Shown here: positions 9,541 through 19,720 of the stretch, piece by piece | How the letters are laid out: each line of letters begins with the position of its first letter | How positions within the stretch are numbered: the first letter of the stretch is position 1 | Assembly (NCBI GenBank): GCA_903893815.1 | Contig: CAITNS010000045.1 | Span: forward strand, 16,145-80,144 | From: an uncultured Bacteroidota bacterium | GTDB lineage: Bacteria; Bacteroidota; Bacteroidia; B-17B0; Aurantibacillaceae | DNA length: 64,000 bases | Direction: 5' to 3' | Notes under the pieces: generated by a model | Told to the model about the DNA's origin: nothing | The model's input: the letters and a program-made list of their open reading frames with translations, nothing else | Database searches by the model: none | Program-made: the position numbers and the translations under genes

Positions 9541-10007
9541 TAATTCAAATACCAAATAGCAGCGTTTAAAACACCAGCAAAACTTACCCATAGTAAATAA
9601 GGGATTTGTAAATAAGCAGCTGTTTTATCAATCTTTGTAAATGTATAAATCATGGTGGCAATACTTATCCACATGATTATTATTTCAATAAATGAAATGG
9701 CTAACATTTGAAATCTAAAAAATAGAAAACTCCATAAAAAATTTAAAATCAATTGAATACAAAATATCAAAATAGCTTTTCTTTTTAGCTCACTATCCTG
9801 CGATTGTAATATCCGGTAAAATGAAATTCCCATTAAAATATAAAGCATCGACCAAACAGGACCAAACAAATAATTAGGAGGATTAAAAAATGGTTTATTT
9901 AAACCCACGTACCAACTACTAATCCCAGATGCTGTAGCGTAGCCGGAGAACCCTCCAATTAGTAAGGGCAATAAAATACAAAGTGTTAATTTAAGATAAC
10001 GATTCAT
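9540..10007 (-). CDS. TspO/MBR family protein
   Basis: A 155-residue membrane protein with five predicted spans. The family's aromatic-rich segment is visible: [20 protein letters not shown] followed by WSMLYILMG, and later NFLWSFLFF. TspO binds porphyrins and is linked to light and oxidative stress regulation in bacteria. It lies in the photolyase operon, overlapping the photolyase stop by four bases (ATGA) and the DUF2071 start by one. Photoprotection is a reasonable inference. Confidence 0.92.
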   Translation of the reverse strand: MNRYLKLTLCILLPLLIGGFSGYATASGISSWYVGLNKPFFNPPNYLFGPVWSMLYILMGISFYRILQSQDSELKRKAILIFCIQLILNFLWSFLFFRFQMLAISFIEIIIMWISIATMIYTFTKIDKTAAYLQIPYLLWVSFAGVLNAAIWYLN

Positions 10008-11497
10008 TTTTTTATTCTTTTAGTTAAATGCGATTTGGGGTTACTCACGTGTTTTTGTAAGATACGCATTCCTTCTTGTTTTACGTCCTCATTTTTTCGG
10101 TATTCCCAAACCATGTCACTTGCGTATTTCCTTGTTTCTTCTATGTTAACGATAGGTTTTGGGTAATCTTTCCCAATTTCACATTGATAGAGTTGTTGTT
10201 CTATTAACGACAAATTCCAAGGTTCATGAATTAAATGCACGGGAACTTCCTTTAATTCAGGAATCCATTGCTTTATAAATAATCCTTCTGGATCATGTTC
10301 TTCGGAGTTTTTTATAGGATTATAAATACGAATCGTATTGATACCAGTAACACCTGATTGCATTTGTAGTTGAGGATAATGAATACCTGGTTCGTAATCT
10401 AAAAACTGTCGTGCCAAAAAGTGCAAATCTCGCCAATCTTGCCATAAATTAAATACAAAAAAAGAAACCACCATGGCTCTCATTCTAAAGTTAATGTAAC
10501 CAGTTGCTACAACACAACGCATACAAGCATCTACAATTGGTACGCCTGTTTGGCCATTTTGCCACGCTTTTATATAAACTTCATTTCTTGGTTTTATTAA
10601 TTGGTTATAAGCTCTGTTTATATTTTCAAATTCATAACGACACTCATCTTCAAATTTTTGCATAAAATGGCAATGCCAATGCAATCGCGATACAAAATTC
10701 GTAAGCGCTCTTTTATTTTCAGAGGTGTTATAATGTTGTTTTGTATACTGATAAACCATGCGCATGCTAATATTGCCATAAGTTAAATAAGGAGATAGTC
10801 TGCTACAGCCTTTTCTGCTGAGTAGTGGTTTACTGATATGTTTGCTGTAATTTACATAGCGTTCTTTGATAAAACTATCCATATAACGCCAAGCCCAATA
10901 CTCGCCGCCTTGCTGAAAGTTTTTATTTCTGTTAGTGATTTCAGGTGATAGTGGATCTCCTTTTATGGATTTGAAAACGGATTCATTTAAGGATAAGATA
11001 TTCCAATGGTCTTCGTTTACTAGTTTTGGAAGTTCGGTCATTTTTTGCTGCCAACGTTCTTCCCAATTTGTTCTTGATTTTAATTTTCGAATAATACCAT
11101 GCAATTGATATTCTTTCCATTTGATATGATTGCTTTTACAAAATCCTTGGATTTCTATATCTCTATCAAAGGTAAGTTTGTTGCCAATTTCTTGATGGGA
11201 GTAGATTGTATTAATCTGATAATGATTGGCAATCGACTGAAAAACGGTTAACGATTCGTTATGGCAAACATAAAGTTGAGCATTTAAGTTTTTTAATTTC
11301 GTTTGCATTTCTTCGAGCGACTCGTGAATGAATCGCAAATGCCTCACATCACTATCATCATAAGCCATTACGGAAGGCTCAAAGCAGTATAATAATAAAA
11401 TTGGTAATGGTTGTTGTTGCGCGAAAAATAGTGGTTCGTGATCGGTAAATCTTAAATCACGTTTAAACCAAACAATATTAATTGTTTCTTTATTCAA
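10004..11497 (-). CDS. photolyase/cryptochrome-family flavoprotein
   Basis: A 497-residue photolyase superfamily protein distinct from the two copies at 3302-6150. The N-terminal domain begins [18 protein letters not shown]. The FAD domain carries [35 protein letters not shown] and RMRAMVVSF. The group is common in Flavobacteriia, annotated as deoxyribodipyrimidine photolyase. The lesion it repairs cannot be stated. It overlaps its neighbours on both sides: the flavin reductase gene stops 8 bases inside it and TspO starts 4 bases before its end. Confidence 0.9.
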   Translation of the reverse strand: MNKETINIVWFKRDLRFTDHEPLFFAQQQPLPILLLYCFEPSVMAYDDSDVRHLRFIHESLEEMQTKLKNLNAQLYVCHNESLTVFQSIANHYQINTIYSHQEIGNKLTFDRDIEIQGFCKSNHIKWKEYQLHGIIRKLKSRTNWEERWQQKMTELPKLVNEDHWNILSLNESVFKSIKGDPLSPEITNRNKNFQQGGEYWAWRYMDSFIKERYVNYSKHISKPLLSRKGCSRLSPYLTYGNISMRMVYQYTKQHYNTSENKRALTNFVSRLHWHCHFMQKFEDECRYEFENINRAYNQLIKPRNEVYIKAWQNGQTGVPIVDACMRCVVATGYINFRMRAMVVSFFVFNLWQDWRDLHFLARQFLDYEPGIHYPQLQMQSGVTGINTIRIYNPIKNSEEHDPEGLFIKQWIPELKEVPVHLIHEPWNLSLIEQQLYQCEIGKDYPKPIVNIEETRKYASDMVWEYRKNEDVKQEGMRILQKHVSNPKSHLTKRIKK

Positions 11498-12155
11498 TGT
11501 ACCCTAATTTTGCTTCACTCGTATCTTTATCGGCTTTTGCATAACTTAATCTTGCCAGTCGTTCGGTTTTATGGTAGCTATCCAAACCACTACAAGTAAT
11601 ACTTTTTGCTTTTTCAATATCTAAAAAACCATCTTCACATAAACAGTTATTCGGAAAATACACTTGATTAATTTGACCGATAACTAATACCGTATTATTT
11701 GTTGTAATATTAATACGTTCTTTAAATTGCACTCCTAATTGAATATGACTTTCTTTCACAAAGGGCGCTTTAAAACCCAGTTTATAATCTTCTGTTAAAT
11801 GTGTTGCATCAAATTCAGATATTTCTCTTGAGTATCGCGCGGATGTTTGATGAGCTTGCTGATAAATGTTTTCATTGATATGATTTATGGTATAAAAACC
11901 TGTTTCCATAATATTATAAATGGTGTGCCTTTCAACGGAGTCTGGTCGTGAGATAAAGCCAATATAAGGAGGATTAGCTCCTACGTGAATTATTGAATTA
12001 AAAACAGCCAAATTGGTTTGTTTTTCTTTATTAATGGTGCCGATTAAAGCCAAGCTTTTAAAGCCTGTTAATGAATTTACAAATGCCGCTCGGTATCGTT
12101 GCTCTAATCCCATTAAATCAACAAACGATAAATAGCGTTGAGAAGTATTTTCCAT
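11490..12155 (-). CDS. flavin reductase-like (FMN-binding split barrel) protein
   Basis: A 221-residue FMN-binding split-barrel protein. Visible blocks include the N-terminal [20 protein letters not shown] and [20 protein letters not shown], then [17 protein letters not shown]. The ATG at 12155 is preferred to an upstream GTG-type frame extension, which would overlap the SDR gene by about 35 bases. Proteins like this accompany photolyase operons and may supply or handle reduced flavin. That role is inferred from context only. Confidence 0.82.
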   Translation of the reverse strand: MENTSQRYLSFVDLMGLEQRYRAAFVNSLTGFKSLALIGTINKEKQTNLAVFNSIIHVGANPPYIGFISRPDSVERHTIYNIMETGFYTINHINENIYQQAHQTSARYSREISEFDATHLTEDYKLGFKAPFVKESHIQLGVQFKERINITTNNTVLVIGQINQVYFPNNCLCEDGFLDIEKAKSITCSGLDSYHKTERLARLSYAKADKDTSEAKLGYIE

Positions 12156-12159
12156 TTTG

Positions 12160-12846
12160 TTAGTTTTTAATAGTAGACATGCCTCCGTCCACATGAATTA
12201 CTTGTCCTGTTACCCAAGATGAATTTTCTGACAATAAAAACTCTGCAGTGTTTGCAAGATCCATAGGATCCCCAATACGTTTAAGCGCATGGCGATTGTT
12301 ACTTGCTTCTAATTTTTCGGGCGTATTAATTAATTTTTCTGCCATTGCCGTTTGTGTTAAAGATGGTGCAATACAATTTACTCTGATCTTTGGAGAAAAT
12401 TCAGCTGCCAAAGCCTTTGTTAATCCCTCAATAGCTCCTTTACTGATTGAAACAGTGGAGTGAAATGGCATTCCAGTTTGCACGGCTACTGTACTAAATA
12501 ATACAATAGAAGGTTTTTTTGATTGCTGTAAATTTGGAGTGTATGATTGAATTGCTTTGATGGCGCCTAATACATTTAATTCCAAATCATCTAAAAAATC
12601 TTGTTTTTTTAATGCACGAAATGGTTTTAAATTTATGGAGCCTGGACAATACACTAAGCCATCTATAGTTCCATCTAATTTCGGCATTTCTTCGTTCGAT
12701 AAAATATCGTGTTGGTAAAAATGACTAAACGAAGCGTCAGGTAAATTTCTAGAAATTGAAATAACTGTCTCTCTTTGTTTAATAAGCTTGTTAGCGAGTG
12801 CTTTTCCTATACCTGATGATGCACCAATAATTAAAGTTGTTTTCAT
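12160..12846 (-). CDS. short-chain dehydrogenase-like protein lacking the catalytic Tyr
   Basis: A 228-residue Rossmann-fold SDR. The nucleotide site is GASSGIGKALA (residues 8-18), and the C-terminal blocks VNCIAPSLTQT and WVTGQVIHVDGGMS are canonical. The YxxxK motif reads VSISK: Val132 replaces Tyr and Lys136 is kept. I recall the same loss in SDR-like proteins of other photolyase islands, so it is probably a family trait rather than decay. The protein may bind NAD(P) without being a classical dehydrogenase. It is the first gene of the operon running through flavin reductase, photolyase, TspO and DUF2071. Confidence 0.85.
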   Translation of the reverse strand: MKTTLIIGASSGIGKALANKLIKQRETVISISRNLPDASFSHFYQHDILSNEEMPKLDGTIDGLVYCPGSINLKPFRALKKQDFLDDLELNVLGAIKAIQSYTPNLQQSKKPSIVLFSTVAVQTGMPFHSTVSISKGAIEGLTKALAAEFSPKIRVNCIAPSLTQTAMAEKLINTPEKLEASNNRHALKRIGDPMDLANTAEFLLSENSSWVTGQVIHVDGGMSTIKN

Positions 12847-12889
12847 ATCTTATAAAACAATTTTGTAACGCTATTGTTTAACTTATTTG

Positions 12890-14968
12890 TTAATACACAA
12901 TAATTTTTTGTGTGGTGATAATATTGTTCATATTCACTTTCACAAAGTAAATACCTTTACTAATATCATTCACAGGAATAGAAATGCTATGGTTTCCATT
13001 TGTAAACGCTTGTTTATGTATTGTTTTTACAGTTTTTCCTAATACATCGTGTAAGGTAATTTCAACAACTTTATCTTCTAATAAATCAAAAACAACAGAT
13101 ACTTGGTCGTTAGATGGATTAGGGAACACAGAAAGATTTAAAGCGTGATTGAATTGTTCATTTATACTTGTAATGGTAGTTAAATTGATATCATCTAAAT
13201 AAAAATTATTGGAAGATGTCATTTCGGTTACTAATCTAAATCTAAATAATACACTAGTAGCTGTGCTTAATGTTCCAATAGTAATTACTTCCTGTTGAAA
13301 TTGATTAGATGTTGGAACAAAGTTTCCATTCACTACACCACTTACGCCAGCAACAGTTGATTTTATGGTTTTGCTGAAACGTGGGATCCAAGTTGCACCA
13401 CAGTTGGTAGAGAAAAATAAACTAAACACATCTCCAGAGGCACTCAATTGATCTCTTTCGGCACCAGCCCATTTAAAGGTCAGGGCGTTATAAGGCATGG
13501 AACTAAAATCGTATGTTGGCGAATAAATATCAATTGTAGAAGAAGGTGCCGCCGATTCACTTACATAAGCACTGCTGTTGCCAGATGCAAAAGCGGTATT
13601 GGTTTGTTGCCAGTTAGTATTTGTGGTTGACACGTTTCGTAACATCCAAGTGGAGTTTGGTAAAGTACTGGTTTCAAATCCTTCAGCCAATGATGAAGAA
13701 ATAGGGGCAGCTAAAACAGTAATGTAACCTGTTTTAATTTCAGGGGTAGATGATCCTGCTGTATTACTCGAAATTAATTGCACGGAGTAAGTACCTGGTG
13801 TATTATATGTAACGGAAGGATTTTGTGCATTAGATGTATTTGGTGTACCACCTTCAAAAATCCACGACCAATTGTTTGGTGTCGAAATATTACTTAAGTC
13901 AGTATAATTGATAGATTGTCCTAAACAAATGATTTGTTTTTCAGATTTAAATAATGCTGAAGGTGCACAAACAGCTGCGGGCGTAATACCTGTTGCGGCT
14001 AAATTTGCTGGACTACTTAAATTATTTCTAGAACCAGCAGATGAATTGAGTGCATTTGTCATTCTTACACATTGTTGATTGGTGAACATGACACAGCAAT
14101 ATGAATAATCCATATAGTTTTGGTAGTTTTCGGAAATAGATGGATTGCAAATTCGAGAACCTGTTAATGATGAACAGGATGTAAAACCTTTAGTAACTGG
14201 CGTATCGTTTACTTGGTCGTTTCCACAAGCAACATTTGGGTTATTTGAATTTCCCCAAGTATGTTGTAAGTTTAACCAATGCCCGATTTCATGTGTTAAT
14301 GCTCGTGACTGATTTACATTTCCTGTTCCTATACTGCCTACATAATTTTGTAAAATTACAATACCATCCATAGGATCGCCTGGTCCGAAACTTCCAGGAT
14401 AGTAAGTGTATCCAGCTGCTCCAAAAGAAATATTTTTTACAACATAAATATTTAAATACATGGTTGGGTCCCAAGAATATATATAGTCTTGAAAATCACC
14501 TTCCCAACTATTGGTTTTGGTATCAAAAAAACGATTGATACCGCTAGTGCAATTTCCGTTTGGATCTCGCTTTGCTAGCTCAAAAGTAATTTTAGCATCG
14601 CCTATTGCATTTTTTAAAGGAGCAATAACTAACGATGTATCTGCATTTTGAAGATTAAAATCTCTATTAAAAATAGCCATCTGATCTTGGATCTGTGCAT
14701 CCGAAATGTTTTCGTAGCCATTTACATGTAATACATGAAACACCACTGGTATTGTATAGTTAGCTACAGCCGTTTTTCCAGCTTCGTTAGTCTGACTCAT
14801 GGCATTCAAATTATTTTGAATAGATTCAAATTGTTGTCTTAATTCTGGATGTTTTTTAAAATTGGCTTCCATGGCTTCGATGGAGCCACACCAGTTTTGA
14901 TTAACTTGTGCTAATAAGCTATGATTTAATAGGTATATTGAAAAGAGACTGTATATAAATTGACGCAT
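12890..14968 (-). CDS. secreted M43 zinc metalloprotease with PKD and T9SS type A signal
   Basis: A 692-residue exported protease. It has a signal peptide (to LLAQ, about residue 21). An M43/pappalysin-like catalytic domain follows, with zinc site HEIGHWLNLQH (His226, Glu227, His230, His236). Next come a PKD domain (LCLGQSINYTDLS-like stretch to TAGSS), a jelly-roll-like domain and a C-terminal type IX sorting domain (LSVFPNPSNDQVSV ... GIYFVKVNMNNIITTQKIIVY). The product should be exported by Sec, then passed across the outer membrane by the T9SS. The gene is separate from the photolyase operon below it, 44 bases away. Confidence 0.92.
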   Translation of the reverse strand: MRQFIYSLFSIYLLNHSLLAQVNQNWCGSIEAMEANFKKHPELRQQFESIQNNLNAMSQTNEAGKTAVANYTIPVVFHVLHVNGYENISDAQIQDQMAIFNRDFNLQNADTSLVIAPLKNAIGDAKITFELAKRDPNGNCTSGINRFFDTKTNSWEGDFQDYIYSWDPTMYLNIYVVKNISFGAAGYTYYPGSFGPGDPMDGIVILQNYVGSIGTGNVNQSRALTHEIGHWLNLQHTWGNSNNPNVACGNDQVNDTPVTKGFTSCSSLTGSRICNPSISENYQNYMDYSYCCVMFTNQQCVRMTNALNSSAGSRNNLSSPANLAATGITPAAVCAPSALFKSEKQIICLGQSINYTDLSNISTPNNWSWIFEGGTPNTSNAQNPSVTYNTPGTYSVQLISSNTAGSSTPEIKTGYITVLAAPISSSLAEGFETSTLPNSTWMLRNVSTTNTNWQQTNTAFASGNSSAYVSESAAPSSTIDIYSPTYDFSSMPYNALTFKWAGAERDQLSASGDVFSLFFSTNCGATWIPRFSKTIKSTVAGVSGVVNGNFVPTSNQFQQEVITIGTLSTATSVLFRFRLVTEMTSSNNFYLDDINLTTITSINEQFNHALNLSVFPNPSNDQVSVVFDLLEDKVVEITLHDVLGKTVKTIHKQAFTNGNHSISIPVNDISKGIYFVKVNMNNIITTQKIIVY

Positions 14969-15091
14969 GATATATTTTTTATGAATATCTAAGATACTGA
15001 TATAAAACAGTTTTACAAAGAGAATGTTTTGATAATTCGTATGCTCATTTCAGAATATTCTCTTATGTTTATGTTTCAAAATATAGGTACT

Positions 15092-16108
15092 ATGATAATT
15101 GATTTAAGAAGTGATACAGTAACAAAACCAACTAAAGCCATGATGGACGCCATGATGAGCGCACCCGTGGGAGATGATGTGTTTAATGAAGACCCAACGA
15201 TATTAGCATTGGAACAAAAAGCAGCAAAACTATTTAATAAGGAAGCTGCTTTGTTTTGCCCTAGTGGCACCATGACTAATCAAATTGCCATTAGATGTCA
15301 CACTGTGCCAGGAGATGAATTGTTGTGTGATGTGAATTCACATATTTATAATTACGAAGGCGGAGGAATTTCCTCAAACTCTGGCGTGCAAGCTAAATTA
15401 ATACAAGGTGATAGAGGCCGTATCACGGCAAAACATATTGAAGATAATATTAATGCTGATTATGATTGGTTAACTCGCACCTCTTTAGTGTGTTTAGAAA
15501 ATACCGTTAATAGAGCAGGAGGGAGTTTTTACGATTTACAAACGATTAAAGATATAAAACAAATATGCCAGCAAAAACAATTGCCTTTGCATTTAGATGG
15601 CGCTCGTATTTTTAATGCTTTAGTGGAGAGTGATTATACCGCTGCCGATATTGGAAATCAATTTGATTCTGTTTCTATTTGTTTGAGCAAAGGTTTAGGT
15701 GCGCCCGTGGGTTCTTTATTAATTGGTACACCGGCATTTATTAAAAAAGCACGACGTGTGCGAAAAGTATTTGGTGGCGGTATGCGCCAAGCTGGTTTTT
15801 TAGCGGCTGCAGGAATTTATGCTTTAGATAACAATATTAACCGATTAAAAGAAGACCATGCTCGCGCTAAACAATTAGGTAATGCATTAAGTGCTTTACC
15901 TTATGTAGAAAGTGTAATGCCAGTTGATACCAATATTGTTATTTTTAATTTAACCAATAAATACACAGCCGCTAGTTTTGAAGAAGCTTTAAAACCTTAT
16001 GATATTAAGTTAGCAGCTTTTGGCAAACAAACCATTCGCTTCGTGACGCATCTAGATTTTACGAATGATATGTTGACTAAGGTGATTGAGGTGTTGAAGA
16101 AATTGTGA
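15092..16108 (+). CDS. ltaE: low-specificity L-threonine aldolase
   Basis: A 338-residue PLP enzyme that cleaves threonine or allo-threonine to glycine and acetaldehyde. The N-terminus MIIDLRSDTVTKPTKAM is the family signature. The Schiff-base lysine lies in CLSKGLGAPVGS, and LHLDGARIFNA is the conserved Asp block. The frame opens at a TTG at 15029, but the ATG at 15092 fits the family start exactly, so I take it. The gene is monocistronic and followed by a strong terminator hairpin. Confidence 0.93.
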   Translation: MIIDLRSDTVTKPTKAMMDAMMSAPVGDDVFNEDPTILALEQKAAKLFNKEAALFCPSGTMTNQIAIRCHTVPGDELLCDVNSHIYNYEGGGISSNSGVQAKLIQGDRGRITAKHIEDNINADYDWLTRTSLVCLENTVNRAGGSFYDLQTIKDIKQICQQKQLPLHLDGARIFNALVESDYTAADIGNQFDSVSICLSKGLGAPVGSLLIGTPAFIKKARRVRKVFGGGMRQAGFLAAAGIYALDNNINRLKEDHARAKQLGNALSALPYVESVMPVDTNIVIFNLTNKYTAASFEEALKPYDIKLAAFGKQTIRFVTHLDFTNDMLTKVIEVLKKL

Positions 16109-16200
16109 CAACGAATTGAAATTACTATTTCATTAATTTTAAACTATTGTTTTATTATCATTTTAGAGAGACTTCGTCCATCTTTATAACTTACTTCTCC

Positions 16201-16236
16201 GCTCCGCTGCATTAAAAATGCAGCGGAGCCGTTTTT
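16201..16236 (+). terminator. intrinsic terminator after ltaE
   Basis: A perfect 12-bp stem (GCTCCGCTGCAT / ATGCAGCGGAGC) closes a five-base loop and is followed by CGTTTTT. It is much richer in GC than its surroundings. It sits about 90 bases after the aldolase stop and just before the convergent end of the TonB-receptor gene. Confidence 0.85.
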
Positions 16237-16256
16237 ATAGTCAATAAAATGTTTTC

Positions 16257-18755
16257 TTAAAACTTCACCTGCAACTTCAAATTCAAAGTTCTACGCGTTA
16301 AATAATTTGGTACCGCGTATTGGCGATTAGTAACATCTGTTACCCAAGTGTAAGAAACGGTATTGTCGATTTGTAATAAATTAAAAACTTCTAAGCTAAC
16401 AAACATACCTTTGATGTGATGAAACGCATTTGTTTTTGGTAAAGGCTTATCTTCTTTAATAATTTGATAAGCCAATCCAATGTCCACTCTTCGGTAAGGA
16501 GGCATTCTAAATACTTGTTTCCAACGCTCATGATCTGGTGGTCCAAATGGTAAGCCTGCACCAAACTGCATATTTAAATACATTTTACAAGAAGGTACTT
16601 TTGGAATATAGTCTTGAAAAAACAAACCAAAAGTAATACGCTGGTCGGTAGGGCGAGGAATATACCCTGGTCTTTCAACGATACTATCTGCTGCTTTAGT
16701 ATCAAAGGTGTAACCTGGAATAATACTATCGCCAGCGGCATTAAAGTAAGTTACTTTTCTGTCATCACTGATGTTTTCCATCGTTTTTAAATAGCCAATG
16801 GTGGCCCATGATTCGATGCCTTTTACAAATTCGCCATTAATACGTAAATCAACACCTTGCGTATAACCTACCGAATTGTTTTTTGCAAAATATCTAATAC
16901 GGGTATTATCAATTTCATAAGGAATTAAATCTTTTAATTCTTTATAGTAGCCTGCTAAAATCACTTTAAATGGTCGGCGCCATAATTTAAAATTATAATC
17001 AGCCGATAATAAATAATGTACAGATTGTTGTGCTTTGATGTTTGCGTTTAATTTTCCGTCAAAGCCACGCATCTCTCTGTAAAAAGGTGGTTGGTAATAG
17101 TAACCCCAAGAGGCTTTAAATAAAATATCTTGTTTCCAATAGGGTTTATAAGATAATGTCAATCGTGGCGATACAACTGTTTGTTTATTATAATCCCAAA
17201 AATTTGCACGTACACCACCTGTGGCTGTTATCACAGAAGAATCTTTTAATTGTTTACTAAACACGTATTGCATATAGCCTTGCACACGGTTACTTTGTAA
17301 ATTAATTTTAGTTTTAACCACGTCAATTAAATTAATTTCAGTAGCACTATAAGGTGCTACATATCCAGCCGAGTCAATAGTTCGCCACTCACTTAATTTA
17401 TCTTCAATAATTTCGTGCTGGTAACGGGCACCCCATAAAAATTCGCTATTGCGCCCAATAAGACGAGTGCCTTTGTGTTCTAGATTTAATACCGTTGCAT
17501 CAATACGATTACGACCGTTATTTAAAAAAGTGCCAATCCCTCTGTTAAACGCCACTTGTCCAAAATTATCTTTACCAAAATCTGCTTCTAATTGGTCAAT
17601 ATAATATTGACCTTGTACCGTATAATTTTCTTCTTCTTTGGCATTGTAGGCAGATGCAATTAATTTTAATTTAGTTTTGGAATTAGGTTTAAAGGTGGTA
17701 GATAAACCTCCCATCATAGTAGTGTATTGAGTTAACTCACGCCCATCAAAAAAGATGCTCAATTTAACCGCATTGTTTACGGTACCAAAAGTCGTTTCTC
17801 GGTTTGCAGGAATAACCAAGTATTGATTATTAGCGACATTTCCTAAAAACTCAATGCTCCATTTTTCGTTTAGAGTAAAGGTGATAAATGATTGCACATC
17901 ATAAAAGCGTGGACGATATTCTCCTTTGGTATCCATGCTTTTAAGTAAATAGGTATTTGATTTGTAACGAGAGCCTAAACTCCAAGCAATGACTCTGTTT
18001 TTTGAAACACCTTGTAAATGTAAACTTCCTCCTAGCAAACTCCCACTCACCGTTCCTGCAAACTTCAAAGGTTTTTTGTAAGTAATATCTAATACGGATG
18101 ACATTTTATCGCCGTACTTTGCTTCAAAGCCTCCCGCCGAAAAATTAATATTACTTACCATATCAGGGTTCGCAAAACTTAAACCTTCTTGTTGTCCGCT
18201 TCGCGCTAAAAAAGGACGGTACACTTCAATATCATTTACATATACTAAATTCTCATCAAAATTTCCACCACGTACTGAGTAACCACTGCTTAATTCGTTA
18301 TTGCTACTAACCCCAATTTGTGTTTTAATGATGTCTTCTAAATTTCCACTAGGGCTAGGAATGTAAATAAAGTTTTTAGGATTGATGCTTTGCATTTCTA
18401 CCGCTCTATTTTTTTCGTAAACCACATCCACAATTTCAAAATTATTTTTGGTGGCTAAGCGCGGGCTGTAGTTTTTTTGTTCTCCTGCTTTTAAATTAAA
18501 TTTTTGATTGACTTGTTTATAGCTAATACTATAAACCGAAAGTGTAATGTCTTTATTTGCAGGAACAGTTAAAATGTATTTTCCATTAGCATCCGAATTG
18601 GTGTTGATGGAGCCATCCTCTAAAATGGCAATTTGTACATCCGGAATACTCTCGCCGTCATCATCTTTTATGGTACCCGAAATAGTAGCTGTTTGCCCTA
18701 AGCAAATAACTCCAAATAAAAATAGGATAAAGGTATAAACGTGTTTTTGTAGCAC
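16257..18755 (-). CDS. TonB-dependent receptor with N-terminal regulatory-like domain
   Basis: An 832-residue outer-membrane receptor. It has a signal peptide (to CLGQ). A carboxypeptidase-regulatory-like beta-sandwich follows (ATISGTIKDDDGESIPDVQI, GKYILTV), then a plug domain (NLEDIIKTQIGVSSN, SGYSVRGGNFDENLVYVNDI) and a 22-stranded barrel ending in NLKLQVKF. The start is GTG at 18755. It lies 61 bases below a small protein that also starts with a regulatory-like domain, so the two may be cotranscribed. Ligand unknown; no TonB partner or SusD gene is adjacent. Confidence 0.9.
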   Translation of the reverse strand: MLQKHVYTFILFLFGVICLGQTATISGTIKDDDGESIPDVQIAILEDGSINTNSDANGKYILTVPANKDITLSVYSISYKQVNQKFNLKAGEQKNYSPRLATKNNFEIVDVVYEKNRAVEMQSINPKNFIYIPSPSGNLEDIIKTQIGVSSNNELSSGYSVRGGNFDENLVYVNDIEVYRPFLARSGQQEGLSFANPDMVSNINFSAGGFEAKYGDKMSSVLDITYKKPLKFAGTVSGSLLGGSLHLQGVSKNRVIAWSLGSRYKSNTYLLKSMDTKGEYRPRFYDVQSFITFTLNEKWSIEFLGNVANNQYLVIPANRETTFGTVNNAVKLSIFFDGRELTQYTTMMGGLSTTFKPNSKTKLKLIASAYNAKEEENYTVQGQYYIDQLEADFGKDNFGQVAFNRGIGTFLNNGRNRIDATVLNLEHKGTRLIGRNSEFLWGARYQHEIIEDKLSEWRTIDSAGYVAPYSATEINLIDVVKTKINLQSNRVQGYMQYVFSKQLKDSSVITATGGVRANFWDYNKQTVVSPRLTLSYKPYWKQDILFKASWGYYYQPPFYREMRGFDGKLNANIKAQQSVHYLLSADYNFKLWRRPFKVILAGYYKELKDLIPYEIDNTRIRYFAKNNSVGYTQGVDLRINGEFVKGIESWATIGYLKTMENISDDRKVTYFNAAGDSIIPGYTFDTKAADSIVERPGYIPRPTDQRITFGLFFQDYIPKVPSCKMYLNMQFGAGLPFGPPDHERWKQVFRMPPYRRVDIGLAYQIIKEDKPLPKTNAFHHIKGMFVSLEVFNLLQIDNTVSYTWVTDVTNRQYAVPNYLTRRTLNLKLQVKF

Positions 18756-18816
18756 AGATTCAATAACGGTGTTATCCTACAAATATTGCAAAAAGAAATT
18801 GAATTTGAGCCTTGTT

Positions 18817-19443
18817 TTATTTTATTTTAAGCTTACCGCTGCGCCAAGCATCAATAAATTTAGCCCAAGCCACAGGATTTAATAAACTCACACTTGGGTA
18901 TTGCCCTACTTGATACAAACGAGTATATTGTTGCTGCATTCTAACTCGGTAATTAGCAGCTGCGTCCATTGAGCCTCCTTTAATAGATTCACGAACATCT
19001 TCATTATCCATGTTTTTATAAGCACGTTCAATGTCGGTATCGCTTAAATCTAAATCAAGAATGGCGCGCTTAAATTGTTCTTTACTTGGCCAAGGAAATA
19101 CGTTTACCTGTGCTAATTGAATCGTGTCTTTTGTTAAAATTTGAATAATTGAATAGTGTTTGCCGGTTAAGGTATCCGCTAAATTATAAGCTTTGCTTTT
19201 ATGGTTAATTGAAAAGAATTGTAATTCATCACCTGGGCGGGCCACAATGGTAAAGAAACCGTAGAAATCACTCACGGTTCCGGAGCGAGTTCCTTTTAGC
19301 ATAATGGATACAAATGGTAATGGTTGTAAACTATCATCTAATACAACACCCGAAATTTGTAAGTATTTTTCGTTAGCAGTTTTGTTTTGCGAAAATAAAT
19401 TAGCAGAAAAAAATATAAGAGTAATAATAAATAAATGCTTCAT
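18817..19443 (-). CDS. secreted protein with carboxypeptidase-regulatory-like domain
   Basis: A 208-residue exported protein: signal peptide (to NLFSQ), then a beta-sandwich of the CarboxypepD_reg-like type (ISGVVLDDSLQPLPFVSIML, GTVSDFYGFFTIVARPGDEL). The last 90 residues are charged and helical with no domain I recognise (SKEQFKRAILDLDLSDTDIE). It precedes the TonB-receptor gene on the same strand, suggesting a shared role at the outer membrane. Confidence 0.8.
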   Translation of the reverse strand: MKHLFIITLIFFSANLFSQNKTANEKYLQISGVVLDDSLQPLPFVSIMLKGTRSGTVSDFYGFFTIVARPGDELQFFSINHKSKAYNLADTLTGKHYSIIQILTKDTIQLAQVNVFPWPSKEQFKRAILDLDLSDTDIERAYKNMDNEDVRESIKGGSMDAAANYRVRMQQQYTRLYQVGQYPSVSLLNPVAWAKFIDAWRSGKLKIK

Positions 19444-19549
19444 GGTAATATGTTGTAATAATTTGTACTATTTGTAAAAATACAATTTAAATGAAGGAAA
19501 GGAACGCAAATAAACATAAATTAACAAACAAAATGGGCTGATTTACTTC

Positions 19550-19712
19550 ATGATTTGTCCCTCATATTTCGCAAATATTCGCAGATTTTTTTAGTGTTAA
19601 TACGCATTCATTAATGGAGGCAATTCTATTTAAATAATGTACTAGAAACGATTTCCCTCTGTGTTAATCCGCGAAATCTGCGGGAGATATTTTGATCTAC
19701 GAAATCTGCTGG
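19550..19712. repeat. degenerate CGCGAAATCTGCGG-type intergenic repeat
   Basis: This intergenic stretch holds two related phrases, CGCGAAATCTGCGGG at 19670-19684 and ACGAAATCTGC at 19700-19710. A looser one (CGCAAATATTCGCAGA) lies near 19570. Short phrases of this kind recur between genes in many Bacteroidota. I see no ORF or hairpin terminator here. Confidence 0.4.
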
Positions 19713-19720
19713 ACGCACTA

